Origin: Ruminiclostridium herbifermentans
Lineage (GTDB): Bacteria; Bacillota; Clostridia; Acetivibrionales; DSM-1351
Length of the DNA: 64,000 nt
Assembly (NCBI RefSeq): GCF_005473905.2
Contig: NZ_CP061336.1
Location: 4,332,501-4,396,500 of the forward strand
Direction of reading: 5' to 3'
Of this stretch, positions 1 to 13,800 are shown piece by piece. A program made the position numbers and the translations under genes. Position 1 is the first letter of the stretch, and the number at the start of each line of letters is the position of its first letter. The notes beneath the pieces are model-generated. The model was not told where the DNA came from. It was given only the letters and a program-made list of their open reading frames with translations, and did no database searches.

Positions 1-3000
1 ACAATTAATTCATACAACAAAATACTCTCTTTAACAGTTATTTTTAATTCTGAATTAAAGGAAGTTTCTATTCCTGGGAACACAGCAGCCAAGTCATAAT
101 TTGCTGCAAGCTTTGCTATATAAGGCTTAGCAGCACTATCATTTGAAACAGTAGCCGAAACATCCTTTAAAGAAAGAACCACATATTTTCCTGGGCTATT
201 TACAAAGTAGCTTAAGTAACCACCATCGTGTTTTAAATTCTGTGTCAGCTTCTGCCAGCTTGCAGAATTACCATACACTACATATGGATTTGTAATTGAT
301 TCAGATTTATAAGGCATCCTTACACCTAATGGCGAACTGAATTTTGAAATATTATAAGTCTTAGTAAGCACACCCTCTTTGTAACCCACACCTTCTAATG
401 TATCTTCTAAGTAATATGACAATTCACTCTTTACTTCATCATAGAGTTTATTCAAATATTCCATAACTTCTGAATCTTTAACGTTTCCTTGAGTCTTGGT
501 ATTATTTGGATTCTTTATGATATCCACCTTTTTTTGAACAAGCCCTGTCTTATCATTATACAGTTGATTCTTGATTAGTTCATTTATCGCATCATTTGTC
601 ATTGTGCTTGCAACAGCCTGAGCAGACAAGACATTCATTTTCGATGCAATTGCAGTATTTGCAGGTATACTTGGCTGAGCACTTGTGCTCTGAGTATTAT
701 TGAGTTTTAAGAATACATCTTTAGCATCATCACTTTTAGTCTTTTCATCACCCTCTAGTGCACTCTTAAACTCCTTCATATTATCAGTATCAAAGGTACC
801 TGGTCGTATTGTGTATTCAACATCCTTACATTTAATTATCACACTTTTATCATTGCTCTTAATAGCATCTAGAATATCCTTTGCTAAATAAATCTCATCC
901 TTATATATATAGCTTGGACTATTAGATATATCTATTGTACAAGTAAATCTACCCGCCTGTTCAAGTAAGTCCTTGACTTTATCATCTCTAACATATATTT
1001 TATTTGTTACTCCATTACCGGAGCCAATTTCCCAGTAAGGCTCCTGTTCAAGCTTTTCAATCAAATCTAGGAATTTAGCAGTTACATTTGTATTTTTATC
1101 TTCCTTGTCATAGTCATCTTGATTAAACTCTGTTCTAGTCTCCACAGGCCCCACATATTTTGAAGGTGTAACTGCTGATAAGTTTGAGGAATCAGTTTTA
1201 ACTGCTCTGACCTTTATATAATACCTTGTATTAGGTTTTAAAGGTAAATGCTCCACAGACCCATCAGGTAATATAGTGGGAACTAGTTTTATTCTTGCAT
1301 TATATGTATAGTAGTTAGTATTTAACTGGCTGTTCTGTTTTTCAATATAATATGGATAAGTATGTGTTGATATATCAACATACTTCTCTAAATCAACATC
1401 GTTATCCAATACAGCATAATTGCTGTCATCAGCAGTTTTAATGGCAATCTCATAGCCAGAGTATGCGTCTATTGCATTGCCTTGCCATTTTAAGTCTATT
1501 TCATAATAGTCATTTCTTGTTTTTAGTCTGAGATTACTAATGTTTTCATTGTTAGTCATTCTTATGATCTTTATATCATAGGTTGTATCTGGCTTAAGTT
1601 CAAACAATCTACCATAATACACACTTTCGTCCTTAACTATTTTATAGTCTGCCTTAGGAAGTGTGATATAATTGCTTTCATTGGATTTCTTCAGCAGTAT
1701 GGAATAATTGTCAGTTGTCATTCCAGGAGTAGTATCAAACCAATAGAAAGCTAATTCACAGTCGTTTACAACTTGCAGATTTGAAGGGCTTTCAATTAGT
1801 GATGTAGTTACTGGAATTGATACCCATACACTACTTTTTGTACCTGAAGCACTTACAATTTCAGCTCTAATAGTAAAGTAATAAATTTTGTTTGGATATA
1901 GCCATGTGTCTATAGTATATCTGCATTTTTTTGTTACACTGTTATATTCAAAATTTGCTGGCAAAGGATCAACATTAGGATTTAATGTTAATTTTGATTC
2001 ATTATTATCTATATTATTATCCTTGTTTCCAAATGATTTAATAAAACTTTGATATATGGAATCAAGTAAAATACTGCTATCAGTGTCTGAGGTATCAGCC
2101 TCTACTTTCTTTGAAGTTGCTATAAGATTGTATTGCGCTGCATTCTCATTAACAGTCCACTCAAATGTTACAGTTTGCCCAGTAATCATTGGATTGCCAT
2201 CAACATCTGTTGCAATAGAAAAATCTGTTGGAGCCAATGGTCTTTCAGCAGTATCATCTGGTTTAAGTTCTCCTGCTCTAGGAGTAGTAATAGGCAGCAA
2301 TACTGTTTGTATTGACTGTCTTTCCTCCTGCTCATTTACCATTTTTAGCCTTACTTTTACCATAAAATAATATGTAGTATTAGGTGCTAATGAATATCCA
2401 AAGGAAGCAACACTATTACTTGCAGTAAACTTATTGATTGTAGCATATACCCAAGTTGTACTGCCTAATTTTTGCTTTGTAAAGGCAACATCCTCTAAAA
2501 CACTTGTTGTATCGGTTGTTCCAATCAATTTAAATGAACTTGGATCTGTTCTGTAACTCATGTATAAGTCATAAATAACTTCATCATTATCACTATGCTT
2601 AGTAGTATAATTACTCCAATCTATATCTAAGTCGTTAAATCTAATTTGCACTGTCGCTTCTGCAGGGTCAGTAACACTGCTAGGTTTTACAGTAGTATTA
2701 ACCCATTCAAGAGTACTTGGAATAGGAACATCTCTGCCTGATGTTGTAAGTGTTGTAAAGCTGGTTACTAAAGATTTCTCGGACATTATAGTGCTATCGT
2801 AAGCAGCCCCTCTATTGACAGCCTTTGTTGTATACATTTGCAAATAATATGTTTTGTTTGGAAGAAAATATGTAGGATAGTTTTCATTATTTGGAATAGT
2901 TATTGGATTACCATTCTCATCTTCTCCTTTAAACAGATCAAATCCTTTAAATTTATATACCAACTTGTCTCCTGAATCATCGATATTAGGTGAATTAGCA

Positions 3001-4595
3001 CTTATATATTTCACCAGTCTATACTTAACAGGAAACATACCATAGTTTTTCCCGTTAGCCTCCAAGTACGGTGTTGGTACTATATTAAGGTCTTCCGCAT
3101 CTATATTTAACATGAAGTGAAAATATATATCATTTGCAAGATTTCCCTTTATTTGATCCCAATTGCTTGGTTTGTCCCATGATATTGTAACATCAGAAGA
3201 ATTATCAGTAATACCGCTGGCAGCAGTTGGCATAGCCAAATCCACACCTATTACTCTTATATTCTTTGGTACAGGAGGTCTTGCAGTATCATCCTGCATT
3301 TTATATGCTAGATTTAAAGATTGTATTCTATCTGCAACACTGTCAGACTTTACAACTACTCTGTAATAAATAGTGTTTTTTGAGTTGATACCATCTATAC
3401 CTGTTATTGCATATTCTCCATCAAAATAGGAGTCATCCAGCTTTTTTCTTCTAGTCCAGCTAGTATCCTGTGATGATGGTACATTGCTTGTCTGAACCTC
3501 ATAATAAAGTTTAGGCATATTAACGCCACCCTGATTAATACGATATATACGTACATACACGGTGTCAAAAGTATCTTTAGTCAATTGAAATCTTATTGGA
3601 GTATATGTATAGTCTGTGGAGCCTAAAAGTGGATTTTCAGCCAAACCGTCCGCAACAGCTCCTACATAATTCTTATCACTATCAACAAATAATGTGTTCA
3701 TGCTCATTTTATAAATTGTACCAGGAAGTATTTCCTGATGAGCTAAAACATATTGATTATCTCCTGCTACAGCAATAGCCTGTGGCAGTGTAGACAATCC
3801 TGTTTGCGGATTTACTGCATTTATAAGGATGTCATCTCTTGAAGGAATAATAGTTAATTTATCTTTAACACCTAATAAATAAAATGAACACTGACCAGTG
3901 GAACTATCCCATTTTACATCAGAGTAAACTGTATTTTGTGTTTCACCTGAGACAGTAGCTGTATATAAACCGTTATCACCCATGGACAAAATTACATTTG
4001 CTAGCGATGATTCTCCTGTAATGTTTACACTGAAATTCAAATATCTAATACTTCCATCTATTTGTGAAAGCACTGCACTTTCGTTAGCGTATTGAATAGT
4101 ATTTGTCGCATTATTAAAAACTCGAGGAATATTCCATTTTAGCTTGATTGATGGATAATCACCTGTTTCTACACCACCACCAGGTATTGTTACAGCCTGC
4201 TGCTCAACCTGCTCAGCATAAAATGAAACTTGAGGTAAAAAATACAACCTTCCAACAAATGTTTGTGCACTGCTGTTAACCAGTGAAACTTTAAAGTCAT
4301 ATATAATATCAGCTTGCATTCCAGGTATTGAAGCCGAATTTTTGGTTATATCAATAGGCAGTGAGATAGTATCATAACCCACAGCACTTGGAACATGATA
4401 TTCAATAGTACCGCTAGTCACATTTGGAACTGCATCCCAATGAATATTTACAACTCCTGTACTTTTGCTATAGCTATCTATGTAAACCTTTATCGCAACA
4501 TCAGCCGCAAATACTGGCTGAATTATTCCCGTAAAAATTGGGAAAATCATACTTAAAATCAAAACTGCAGATATTAGTCTTAATTTAGTCTTCAT
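1..4595 (-). CDS. Large secreted FN3-repeat surface protein (3' end outside window)
   Basis: The frame is open from an ATG at 4595 to the window edge with no stop, giving at least 1,531 residues; the C-terminus is missing. Residues 1-29 are a clear signal peptide (MKTKLRLISAVLILS..., ending ...PVFAAD). The body is a series of fibronectin type III-like beta-sandwiches of about 90-110 residues, recognisable from recurring YYFTIRA/YYIKVRA strands and 'P..L.....S..S..L.W' starts. The last 450 residues are no longer FN3-like; the final visible stretch (KPYIAKLAANYDL, then ITVKESILLYEL) resembles a degenerate SLH repeat, which would suggest cell-wall attachment, but that is inference. A terminator separates it from the giant gene upstream, so it may have its own promoter. 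Enzymatic activity is not evident; a structural, adhesive or envelope role is likely. Function unknown beyond that. Confidence 0.8.
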   Translation of the reverse strand, partial: MKTKLRLISAVLILSMIFPIFTGIIQPVFAADVAIKVYIDSYSKSTGVVNIHWDAVPNVTSGTIEYHVPSAVGYDTISLPIDITKNSASIPGMQADIIYDFKVSLVNSSAQTFVGRLYFLPQVSFYAEQVEQQAVTIPGGGVETGDYPSIKLKWNIPRVFNNATNTIQYANESAVLSQIDGSIRYLNFSVNITGESSLANVILSMGDNGLYTATVSGETQNTVYSDVKWDSSTGQCSFYLLGVKDKLTIIPSRDDILINAVNPQTGLSTLPQAIAVAGDNQYVLAHQEILPGTIYKMSMNTLFVDSDKNYVGAVADGLAENPLLGSTDYTYTPIRFQLTKDTFDTVYVRIYRINQGGVNMPKLYYEVQTSNVPSSQDTSWTRRKKLDDSYFDGEYAITGIDGINSKNTIYYRVVVKSDSVADRIQSLNLAYKMQDDTARPPVPKNIRVIGVDLAMPTAASGITDNSSDVTISWDKPSNWDQIKGNLANDIYFHFMLNIDAEDLNIVPTPYLEANGKNYGMFPVKYRLVKYISANSPNIDDSGDKLVYKFKGFDLFKGEDENGNPITIPNNENYPTYFLPNKTYYLQMYTTKAVNRGAAYDSTIMSEKSLVTSFTTLTTSGRDVPIPSTLEWVNTTVKPSSVTDPAEATVQIRFNDLDIDWSNYTTKHSDNDEVIYDLYMSYRTDPSSFKLIGTTDTTSVLEDVAFTKQKLGSTTWVYATINKFTASNSVASFGYSLAPNTTYYFMVKVRLKMVNEQEERQSIQTVLLPITTPRAGELKPDDTAERPLAPTDFSIATDVDGNPMITGQTVTFEWTVNENAAQYNLIATSKKVEADTSDTDSSILLDSIYQSFIKSFGNKDNNIDNNESKLTLNPNVDPLPANFEYNSVTKKCRYTIDTWLYPNKIYYFTIRAEIVSASGTKSSVWVSIPVTTSLIESPSNLQVVNDCELAFYWFDTTPGMTTDNYSILLKKSNESNYITLPKADYKIVKDESVYYGRLFELKPDTTYDIKIIRMTNNENISNLRLKTRNDYYEIDLKWQGNAIDAYSGYEIAIKTADDSNYAVLDNDVDLEKYVDISTHTYPYYIEKQNSQLNTNYYTYNARIKLVPTILPDGSVEHLPLKPNTRYYIKVRAVKTDSSNLSAVTPSKYVGPVETRTEFNQDDYDKEDKNTNVTAKFLDLIEKLEQEPYWEIGSGNGVTNKIYVRDDKVKDLLEQAGRFTCTIDISNSPSYIYKDEIYLAKDILDAIKSNDKSVIIKCKDVEYTIRPGTFDTDNMKEFKSALEGDEKTKSDDAKDVFLKLNNTQSTSAQPSIPANTAIASKMNVLSAQAVASTMTNDAINELIKNQLYNDKTGLVQKKVDIIKNPNNTKTQGNVKDSEVMEYLNKLYDEVKSELSYYLEDTLEGVGYKEGVLTKTYNISKFSSPLGVRMPYKSESITNPYVVYGNSASWQKLTQNLKHDGGYLSYFVNSPGKYVVLSLKDVSATVSNDSAAKPYIAKLAANYDLAAVFPGIETSFNSELKITVKESILLYELI

Positions 4596-4760
4596 AAAAT
4601 ACCCCCGATTGTATAATTACTAAAGTCAATTTTGTTGACAAAAACCTTCGCATATAAAATATTAAAGAAACAATTTTTATGCTAATTTTATATCGTCATT
4701 ATAACATTATTTACTTACAGTTGCGGGAAAGTTGTAAAGAAATCGTAAAGAAAGTAGGAT

Positions 4761-4801
4761 AAAAAATACCCAACCTCACAAAGTGAAATTGGGCATTTTT
4801 T
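4761..4801. terminator. Bidirectional-looking intrinsic terminator after the giant surface gene
   Basis: The stem is CCCAACCTCAC / GTGAAATTGGG with loop AAA, fully paired if two G-U pairs are allowed on the minus strand. It is flanked by six A on one side and six T on the other. It lies about 70 bp after the stop of the 3,621-residue gene and about 165 bp before the next start. Confidence 0.85.
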
Positions 4802-4869
4802 ATATTTTACTTATTCAATTATTAGTTCTTAATCGCAGTACTTCTCACATTAATCAATGCAAGTTTTTC

Positions 4870-7800
4870 TTAATAGCTTCCTGTAATTGTAATACCACTT
4901 ACTTCACATGAAGCTGTTCCACCATCTGCAGACTTAATACCTGCTGCTGCCAGTATTGTAATCTTATCACCAGTCTTTACAGTAATACCAGTCATATTTG
5001 TTAGTTTGATTGTTAATGTCTTTTTGTCAGCGCTCCAGGTAATATTCGCTGCAGGCTGTACTCCCCAACTGTGAACTGTCTTTCCATCTGAGGCAACAAG
5101 GGTAAAGTTCTTAATAAGATTACTTGCCAATATTTCAGGAGCATTTGTAGCCTGGTCAAAAGTAATCTTTATTGTATCCCCTGCATCAACCTTACTTGCC
5201 GTGCCTCCATTTGCCATAACAACACTTATTACTTTTGGCACTGATGTGAAGCTTCCGCCAATAATTGCACTTGAGTTACAAACATCAGTAGTACCATCAG
5301 CATCAGTCAAGCCCCATGTAGGACTAACGGCAATTTTATCTCCAACTGTAACTCCTGTCTGAGTTATATCATTAAAGGTTATAGTTAGTACTCTGTCACT
5401 TGCTACATTATTCGTAGGGTCAGCATCAGTGTTAACAGGATCAGAATAGTCAATCCACTCTACTAATATATTTGATCCCCAAGACTTAGCAATCTTTCCA
5501 GTGGAATCAGTAAGTATTAGGTAGTTTGCAATATCAGCAGCAGTTATCGCTGGACTATTTGTAGGCTGATCAAAGGTTATTACCAATCGCTCACCATTAG
5601 AGAATCCAATGTCATTATTTGTATTTACTGCTTTAATGCTTTCTATTACAGGTACTGTATGGAAGCTGCCTGTCAATTTTCCTGTTGAAGTATAATTTGC
5701 CGAAGTATTAGCAGCATTCTTTATTCCTGCTGTTGATAATAGTCTCACCTCATCACCAATCTTCAGAGTTGAATCTGCCATGGAATTGTAGATAATAGTA
5801 ATTATATTTCCTGCTGTATTCCAACTAACAGAATCAATATCTGAACCCCAATCGCTTGTTGTAAGCCTATTACCACTAGCATCCCATGTGCCTACTTGGA
5901 AATTATCCTTCAAATATGCTACTGACAATGCTGGTTTATTTGTATTTTCTTCAAATTCTATTGTTACAAAATTCTTATTAAGAGTATCATCAGCTGCTGC
6001 AGGTGAAGCAACTACTTTTAGTGCACATGCTGTAAATTGAATTACCTGTGCTGCACTTGCAAGCTTTAGTTTTGTAGCCTTTTCTCTAATGAGAACCTTT
6101 TTAGTTCCTGCAAAATCGCCCTCAACAAGACCATTTATCCATGGACCGCCATTGATACTATATTCATGAGTAATTAACAAACCACTGATTGTATTAGTAG
6201 TATCATTGTATATAAGTCCCGGTGCTGGCATCGGCACTGGTATGTTAACAACTGTCTTTGGAGCCGATGGCAGTTCTGAATCAGTAGTAGCAGTAGGTGA
6301 AGTGGCTGCAATTCTTACGTCCAAATTACCCTGTTCAAATACTACATTCGTCACTGTAGAAGAAGCATTAATCTTATTCCATGGACTACCATTAATCCTA
6401 TACTGCATGTCAATAGTTGAATTATTTATAATCTTACCAGCAGCAATATCATAGTCTATTAATGAAGTATTAATAATGCTGTCATCTGCCCTTGTTAATA
6501 TAATAGGTGTTCTCATATTTGATGTATTTGCAGCTTCTCTCATATAAACTGCAATCATCTGGGCATTATCATCATATGTAATACTAGTTTTTGTTGCTGT
6601 ACATGGCTTCCATATAATTGAGTCAAAGCTGTATTCCATCTGTGTTGTAGTATTTAATATAGCACTCTGTGCAAGATCCACAACTACGTTATCCATATTA
6701 AGCTTTGAAGTTTCAGCCGCAACCATAGCTGGTGTATTAATAATATTTCCTGAAGCATCCACACATACAACATATATATCATAATGTGTTGAAACCGTTA
6801 ATCCTGTTATTGTTAGTTTTGCTTCAATATCCTTAGTAATAGCTGCTGTTGCTCTTAGGTTAGCAGCTACTGTCACATCGTTTGCATTCCTAAATGCCTT
6901 TACCTGCGCACTTGTAGGTTGCGTAGACCCAGCTGGCAATGCTATCAAATATGCATTTCCATCCTCATTTGCCTTGATTAGTATGCTAATCAAGTTATCT
7001 GATGTTGGAAGTTCTTGCTGCGGATATCCTGTAATAAACACAGGTGCTGTTGTATCGGCTGTCTTAAAGTTAAATGCCGTTACTGCTCCTATATTACCTA
7101 AGCTATCAACTGCAACCATATATACTGTGTAGTCTGTATACGCTGATAAATTAGTTATAGTAAGTGTTCCTTCAATATTTTCAGTTACATTAGCTATTCC
7201 CAGCATACCTGTTGCTACAGCTGTTCCTGCTGCATCTAGTCCATTCATTACCTGCTCTGCAGTTGGAACAGAATTGGTGATATCATCTAGTACTGTTACA
7301 TAATATACGTTTGAAACCTTATCAAACTTCACAATTACATTAGCTGTCTGCTCTGTTTTTGTCCCTGCTTTAGGATAGCCTGTAGCTAACTTAGGTGGAA
7401 CTGCATCAACTAATATGTTTGATGTATAGCTTAATGAACCTATACTTGATGCCCCAGGCTTAGGTAATGTAGTAACAGCGTTTACATTAGTGCCACTATT
7501 TACAATTGAAGCACCTAATACCGTGAGGGAATTTGTAGCAACATAATCAAGGTCCTTATTAATATCACCAGCTTTTACTGTGTATTCAAATAATAGTTCT
7601 TTCGTTCCAGAACCGCTCTTATAGTAAGCAGTTCCATCAATAGCTCCTGTTTCAAGAGTCAATGTAGGAGTTCCCGTAACATCTACTGCAGTGTCAAATA
7701 TAACTTTAATCTGAATAACATCTCCTAACTTGTAGCCATTTGATGCTCCACGTACTTCAACCACTTTTGCAGCTGTAGGTGCTGTATAGTTGATAGTCAT

Positions 7801-10800
7801 AGTATTCGTAGATTGAACATCAAATATTGTTCCAATTACAGCTGCCGTAGGTATCTTAACACTTATAATCTGCTTTAACGAAGATATATCGTAGTCAGGT
7901 ACTGCAGGCATAGTTATAGTTATTACAGTTGCAGAAGTTTTAGCTATACTGCTGCCCTTTAGTATTGCAACTACCTTAGCCCATTCACTGGCTTCTACAT
8001 CCGCTGTAAACCCATCAAACAGTGCATTCTTCACAGCTGGGTCGTTTATGTCGTTTGCCCAGGTTGCACCATTTAGAGTAATTATTATGGTCTTACCGCC
8101 AGCTCTTACAGCCGTTTCATCAAAAGTTGATGCTATTGCTGTACCTGACAATGTAGCTGTTGCAACAACTCCTATAGATATTGTATCACTTAGAGTTAAG
8201 TTTGCTATACCACCTATCATACAAGCAGCTGGAATAGTCATAGTAACATATTGATTAGCTGCTATATTATATCCCGCAACTGCTGGTAACGTAATTGTTA
8301 CAGTATAGTTATCTGTTCTTTCAATTGCTGTCTGTCCAGCTGCTTTCAGCGCTGCAACAACCTTAGCCCAAGATGTTGTATCTGTTGATGCTGCAAGCCC
8401 TGAGAATAATGCATTTCGTTTTGATTCATTTGTCTTAATATCTGTTACCCATTGTCCATCTGATAATATTATTGTAAGCGTTTTACCACCTGTCAAAATA
8501 TCAACTTCAGACACAGGAGTTGTAATCAGTGTACCCGATAAAACAGCTGTTGAGTTTGATGCTATAGTTATTTTTGAAGCTACTGCTGCATCCTTAATTG
8601 CATCAACTAATATTTCATCGCCTCCTGCAGTCTTGTATGGAACAACAATACTTATTATTTCATTCATAGTGATGTCGTAACCAGCAACAGCAGGTAATTT
8701 TATTGTTATCTTACTGCTGGAATTTCTAATTATTGCAGCCTCTCCAGCAGCCTTTAATGCAGTAATAACTTTATTCCACATAGTTGGATCACTACTTGAG
8801 GTTGTCAAGCCGTCAAATATAGCATTTCTCTTATCTGCATCAGAAGCTACATCAAGTGCAAATTTTCCATTTGTAAGCATGATGATAATTTCTTTATTGC
8901 CTGCAACTATATCGCCTTCACCTAAGCTTGGAACAGCTGTTCCGCTGATTTGTGCAATAACATCAGCAGCAATTTTGATATTGTTTAGTGATGTCACTGC
9001 TTTAGTAGCACCTTTAATCAACCCTGCTTCCGGCTTAATAGTAAGTGAAATAAACTGTGTATCCGTTATGTTATAAGAGGTAGCTTCACTTAAGGTAATA
9101 GTAATAGTATCTTTAGCTGCATTCATAACCGCTGCAGCTGTACCCTCATTTTTGAGAATAGTTAAAACCTTACCCCATTGAGCCTGTTCAGTTCCCGATG
9201 CTGCAAAACTGTCAAACAAAGCATTTCTCTTAGTAGTATTTGAAAGTACATCATCCTGCCATACTCCATAAGCAAGCTTGATTATTATAGTTCTTCCTCC
9301 AGCTACAATGTTTTCTTCTCCTGTTGGAAGAGTAACAGCTGTACCTGCTAATGTTATTTCAACATTTCTTAAATTGCTTGCTGTAAGTAATATATCTGCA
9401 TACGCCTTAACACCGCCATTGTTGTCAACTGCAATAAGTACTAAATGCTGTCCTTCAGTTGCCTGAATATCATCACCCTGTGAATAAGGCAAATATCCTG
9501 ATAGAACTTGATCTTTTAAAATAGTAGTCGGTGAGCTGTCTTGAACTGAATACTTCCAAGAAGTTGCACCTGCTGGCAAGCTTAATGCAGATATTTTTGT
9601 TTTATTCAGTTGTGAGCCTGGTTCAGGTAGAGAATAGTTTGTATCCAAAATTAACAGTGGAGCAACTCCTCTTACATTATTAGCTAACACTGGTAAACAA
9701 ACATATCCTTTAATTCTTCCTGTATCATCAACTGCATAGAGAGTAACATATTGTCCCTCTTTTACTGAAATATCCTTATTAGCATCATAACCTAATGCTC
9801 CCTCAACTGATGAATTAATCATTGGGACTGCTATATTATTGTCTGTCACCTTAACTATCCATTTAGTTGCACCTGCCACACCTACAAAGGTCAGATCTGT
9901 AAACTTCGTAGTACCTACGCCAGACCCTGGCTGCAATGTAGTATAGTTCTGCGGATTTTGGAGCAATACTGCATTTCCTGGCCTTATATTAGCTTCTGAT
10001 ATCTTAATATTTTCATATGCTAATGCCTTATCGCCGTTATCAGTATCAATAGCAATCAGCGTTACATACTGGCCTGCACTTACAGCTATATCAGTACCTG
10101 ATGTGTATATTCTATAATCACTGTATGTGCTTCCAGTTCCAGTAACTACAGTAATACTTTGACCATCAATTATATCAGTCGCAGTATTAGAAACCTTTAC
10201 AACAAAGTCATCACAGCCATTAATTCCCTCTGGAGATACATATATAGAGGTTGTACCAGTAACAGTTCCATATTTAGGTGTCGTATAATTAAGCCCTGAT
10301 ACTAGCTTATTTGCCAAAGGAGGATTGATGTCTCCCGATGTAATTAATATATTTTTATATGCCTTTACCTTTCCGTTTGCATCTACAGCAGCTAAAACTA
10401 CATATTGATTTGCTTTTACTGCTATATCATCGCCGCTTGTATAGTTAATGGGTGTAGTAAATACGCTATCTAATGTTTGTGTAGTTGCTGTATCTACCAC
10501 CTTGATTTGCCATTTGGTTGCACCTGCTACTCCGATTAGTTTTAAATCACTAAGCTTTGTAGTCCCTGGCTTACTACCTGGAGTAGGTCCAGAATAGTTG
10601 CTGCTATTAAGCAGTGGTGCATCTACAGGCTTAATCTGTGTAGCAGACAATGTAAACAACTTATAAGCCATTATTTTATCGTTAATTGTAGCAACTATCA
10701 GCAAGTAATTTCCTGCACTAACTGGGATGTCTCCACCGCTTGCATAAGTTGTCCATTCTGCTAAACTTGAAGAATCCTGTTCTAGCAATGGAATACTTAA

Positions 10801-13800
10801 AGCTTGAGTACCTACCTTATACTTCCAGACTACAGTTTCACCTGCTGCTTTTTCAATACCGGTGTCACTTAACATCAGAGTTGTAGTTCCAGCAGCACTA
10901 CCTGGTTCAGGAATTGTATAGTTAGTGTTTTCTGTTAATAAGTTTGCATATGGTGACTGAATCTTATCCTTTGTAACTGTTATGTCTGCATATGCCTTTA
11001 CTCTATTCAACGTATCTGTTGCCAGCAGCAATATATGCCAGCCTGTCTTTATGTTTATATCACTGTTGAGAGTGTACATTGTGGATCCAGAAAGTGCAAC
11101 ATCCTTAGCTGGAACTTCAAAAGGTCCTTCTTGCACTTTTATCATCCAATTTTTGGCATCTATTATACCTATCAAATCAAGCTTATCAAAACTTGTTGTG
11201 CCTTCCGATTTACCCTTAGTCAGATTGTAACTGGTAGAAGGAATAACATCTGCATTAAATGGACGAATTGCTGATGCATAAACATATATGTTTGCATATG
11301 CCTTTATATTCCCACTGCCATCTACAGCAAGCAACAGAATGTACTGACCTGGTTTCGCTAAAATCTGAGTAGTAGTTGTCAATGGAGCAACACCACTTAT
11401 GCTGCTTGCATCTGAATCTTTAGCTGGTGCATTGAACATTTTATCACCAACAACATACATAAAGCTCCAGCTGCCATCTACACCTGTAAGTCCTGCGAAT
11501 GACAAGGAAGATATCATTGTCATTCCTTCAGCAGTTCCTGGCGCAGGATTTGAGTAGTTTGTATTAGCTGCCAGTATTGCTGCAGAAGGCGTTCTTATCT
11601 GCGCTAAAGAAATAGGTATATCCTTATAGGCTTTAATTCTGCTGGCATTATCTGCTACATATAGAATTAGTCGTTGTCCATCTGAAATAGTTATACTGTC
11701 GCCTACTATATAAGGAAGCAATCCAGATATAACGCTGTTATAATCTGGCACATCAACTACTGCAGTGCTGTCAACAACCTTGTAAAGCCATTTTGTTGCC
11801 CCCTGAATACCTAGAGTATTCAAGGTAGTTATTCTAGTTGTACCACCAGTCTGTCCAGGTTCTGGCTCTGAGTAGTTGTAGCTCTCACCAGCCCCAACCT
11901 CACTGCTAGACTTAAGTGTTCCAGCTTGTGGCTGTTTAATCTGTGCAGCACTTATTAATTCATCTGTATATGCCAATATCTTACCATCACCATCAACAGC
12001 TAATATTAAGATATGCTGTCCTACAGATACATTTATATTTCCGCCTGATACATAGTCTGTACCTGGTATAACCATTCCTTTGTATGGAATAGCAAAGGCT
12101 GAATCTCCTACTACATAAATCCATTTAACAAACCCAGGAATACCATTTGCAGATAATACAATCTTTGTAGTACCTACTGCCGTTCCTGCTTGAGGCAGGG
12201 AATAGTCGTTAGGAGTTAACAGCTTCAACGCATCGGATGGTCTAATCTGTGCCTGACTTACGACTATATCCTTGTATGCCTTAATCCTGCCGCTTGCATC
12301 TGTTGCAAGTAATATTATGTGTTGTCCAGCATTTATCGCTATATCTTGATTTATTACACAGTTGATTGCTCCTGATAATATGCTATTAATTTGTAATGGA
12401 GCTGTTAAAGCTTCATCTTGAACCTTTATCATAAACTTAACTGCATCTGTCGGAATAGTTGTTCCGCTAGCTGAAGTATTAAAGTTCAAATCAGGGAACA
12501 TCGTAGTTCCTGCTTTTGAGCCCATCACAGGTGGAGCAAAGTTAATATCAGGTATCTCTATAGCATCTGCTTGACGTATCTGACTAGCCTCTATTGTCAA
12601 ATCAACATATGCTAAAATCTTATTTGATGTACCATCTGCCTGCACACCTACAAGCAATAGATGGTTTCCTGCTGAAACAGTAATATCATCTTTAGCAGTA
12701 TATTCAACAAATGTCTTACCCTCTGTATATCTTTCAAAATCAGTTGTAGAAACACCCTTAGCAGGTATAACTGCTTGATTTCCAAGAACCACATACATCC
12801 ACTTATTAATTCCAGCAAAATCAGGTGTATCAGCCTTATCTAAAATCTTAATTTCTACAGTTCCAACAGTATCACCAAATTCTGGCGCTGAGAAATTGCT
12901 ATCTTGTTCTAGGCTGCCAGCTGGTAGACTTATCATATTAGCTGTAACCTTAATGTCAGTATAAGCTTTCACATTTCCGCTGTTATCAACTGCAGCAAGT
13001 AGAATGTGCTGATTAGCAGTTACCATGATGTCATCACCTGCTGTATATTCCATTGCGTCCTCAAACTTGGAATCTACATATGCATTTGATGTGGCTGTAT
13101 CCTGAACTCTATACATCCACTTCGTAGCACCTGCAATATTAGATAAGTCTAAATCAGTTATTCTAACTGTTTTTGCCCTTATTCCACTCGTTGGAGTGCT
13201 GTAATTAGTTCCAAGTACGAGATTTTCAGCACTATATGGTGTAATCATAGCACTTGTTATTGTTATATCCTTGTATGCCTTAACCTCATTTGAATCATCA
13301 ACTGCTGCAAGCATTAAGTGTTGTCCTGCAATAACACTGATATCCTGTCCTGCAGTGTATTCGATGTACTCATCTGCTGGTAATACATCCTCAAAGCTTG
13401 GTACTGTAAATGCATTATCTTGTACTTTTATCAACCACTTAGTTGCTCCAGTAAATCCTGCAAATGACAACTTAGTTATCCTTGTAGTACCACCTTGTGA
13501 ACCATATTCAGGAGTTGAGTAATTTGTATTTTCAATCAGGACTCTCAGACTATCTGAGATAAATGTAGCATTTTCCTGTCCTGAAATTGGCATCTTCGGT
13601 CCTGTAGCATCGGCGTCTGTAACAGTTGTAAACTCGTAATGTCCGCCAGCTGGAACCACTCTATTTCTCATGTAAACAATAATCTTATCTCCCTTTGTAA
13701 GGTTCAAGTTAGTAAATGACAGAGTTTGTAAATTCGGTATCTGAGATGATAAGAGATTTATTTCAGATCCACCATTTATACTTACAGTATCACTTACATA

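Noticed and set aside
1-4595. Possible frameshifted or broken gene at the left edge
   Set aside because: The minus-strand frame is continuous from the ATG at 4595 to the edge; it is simply cut by the window.
8048-9466. Several plus-strand open frames antisense to the giant surface gene
   Set aside because: They arise from repeated codons of the minus-strand repeats, have no ribosome-binding sites and no recognisable domains.
7775-13550. Long internal repeats considered as a CRISPR-like or DNA repeat array
   Set aside because: Period (~320 and ~395 bp) and conservation are at the protein level within one open frame; there are no short identical repeats with unique spacers.
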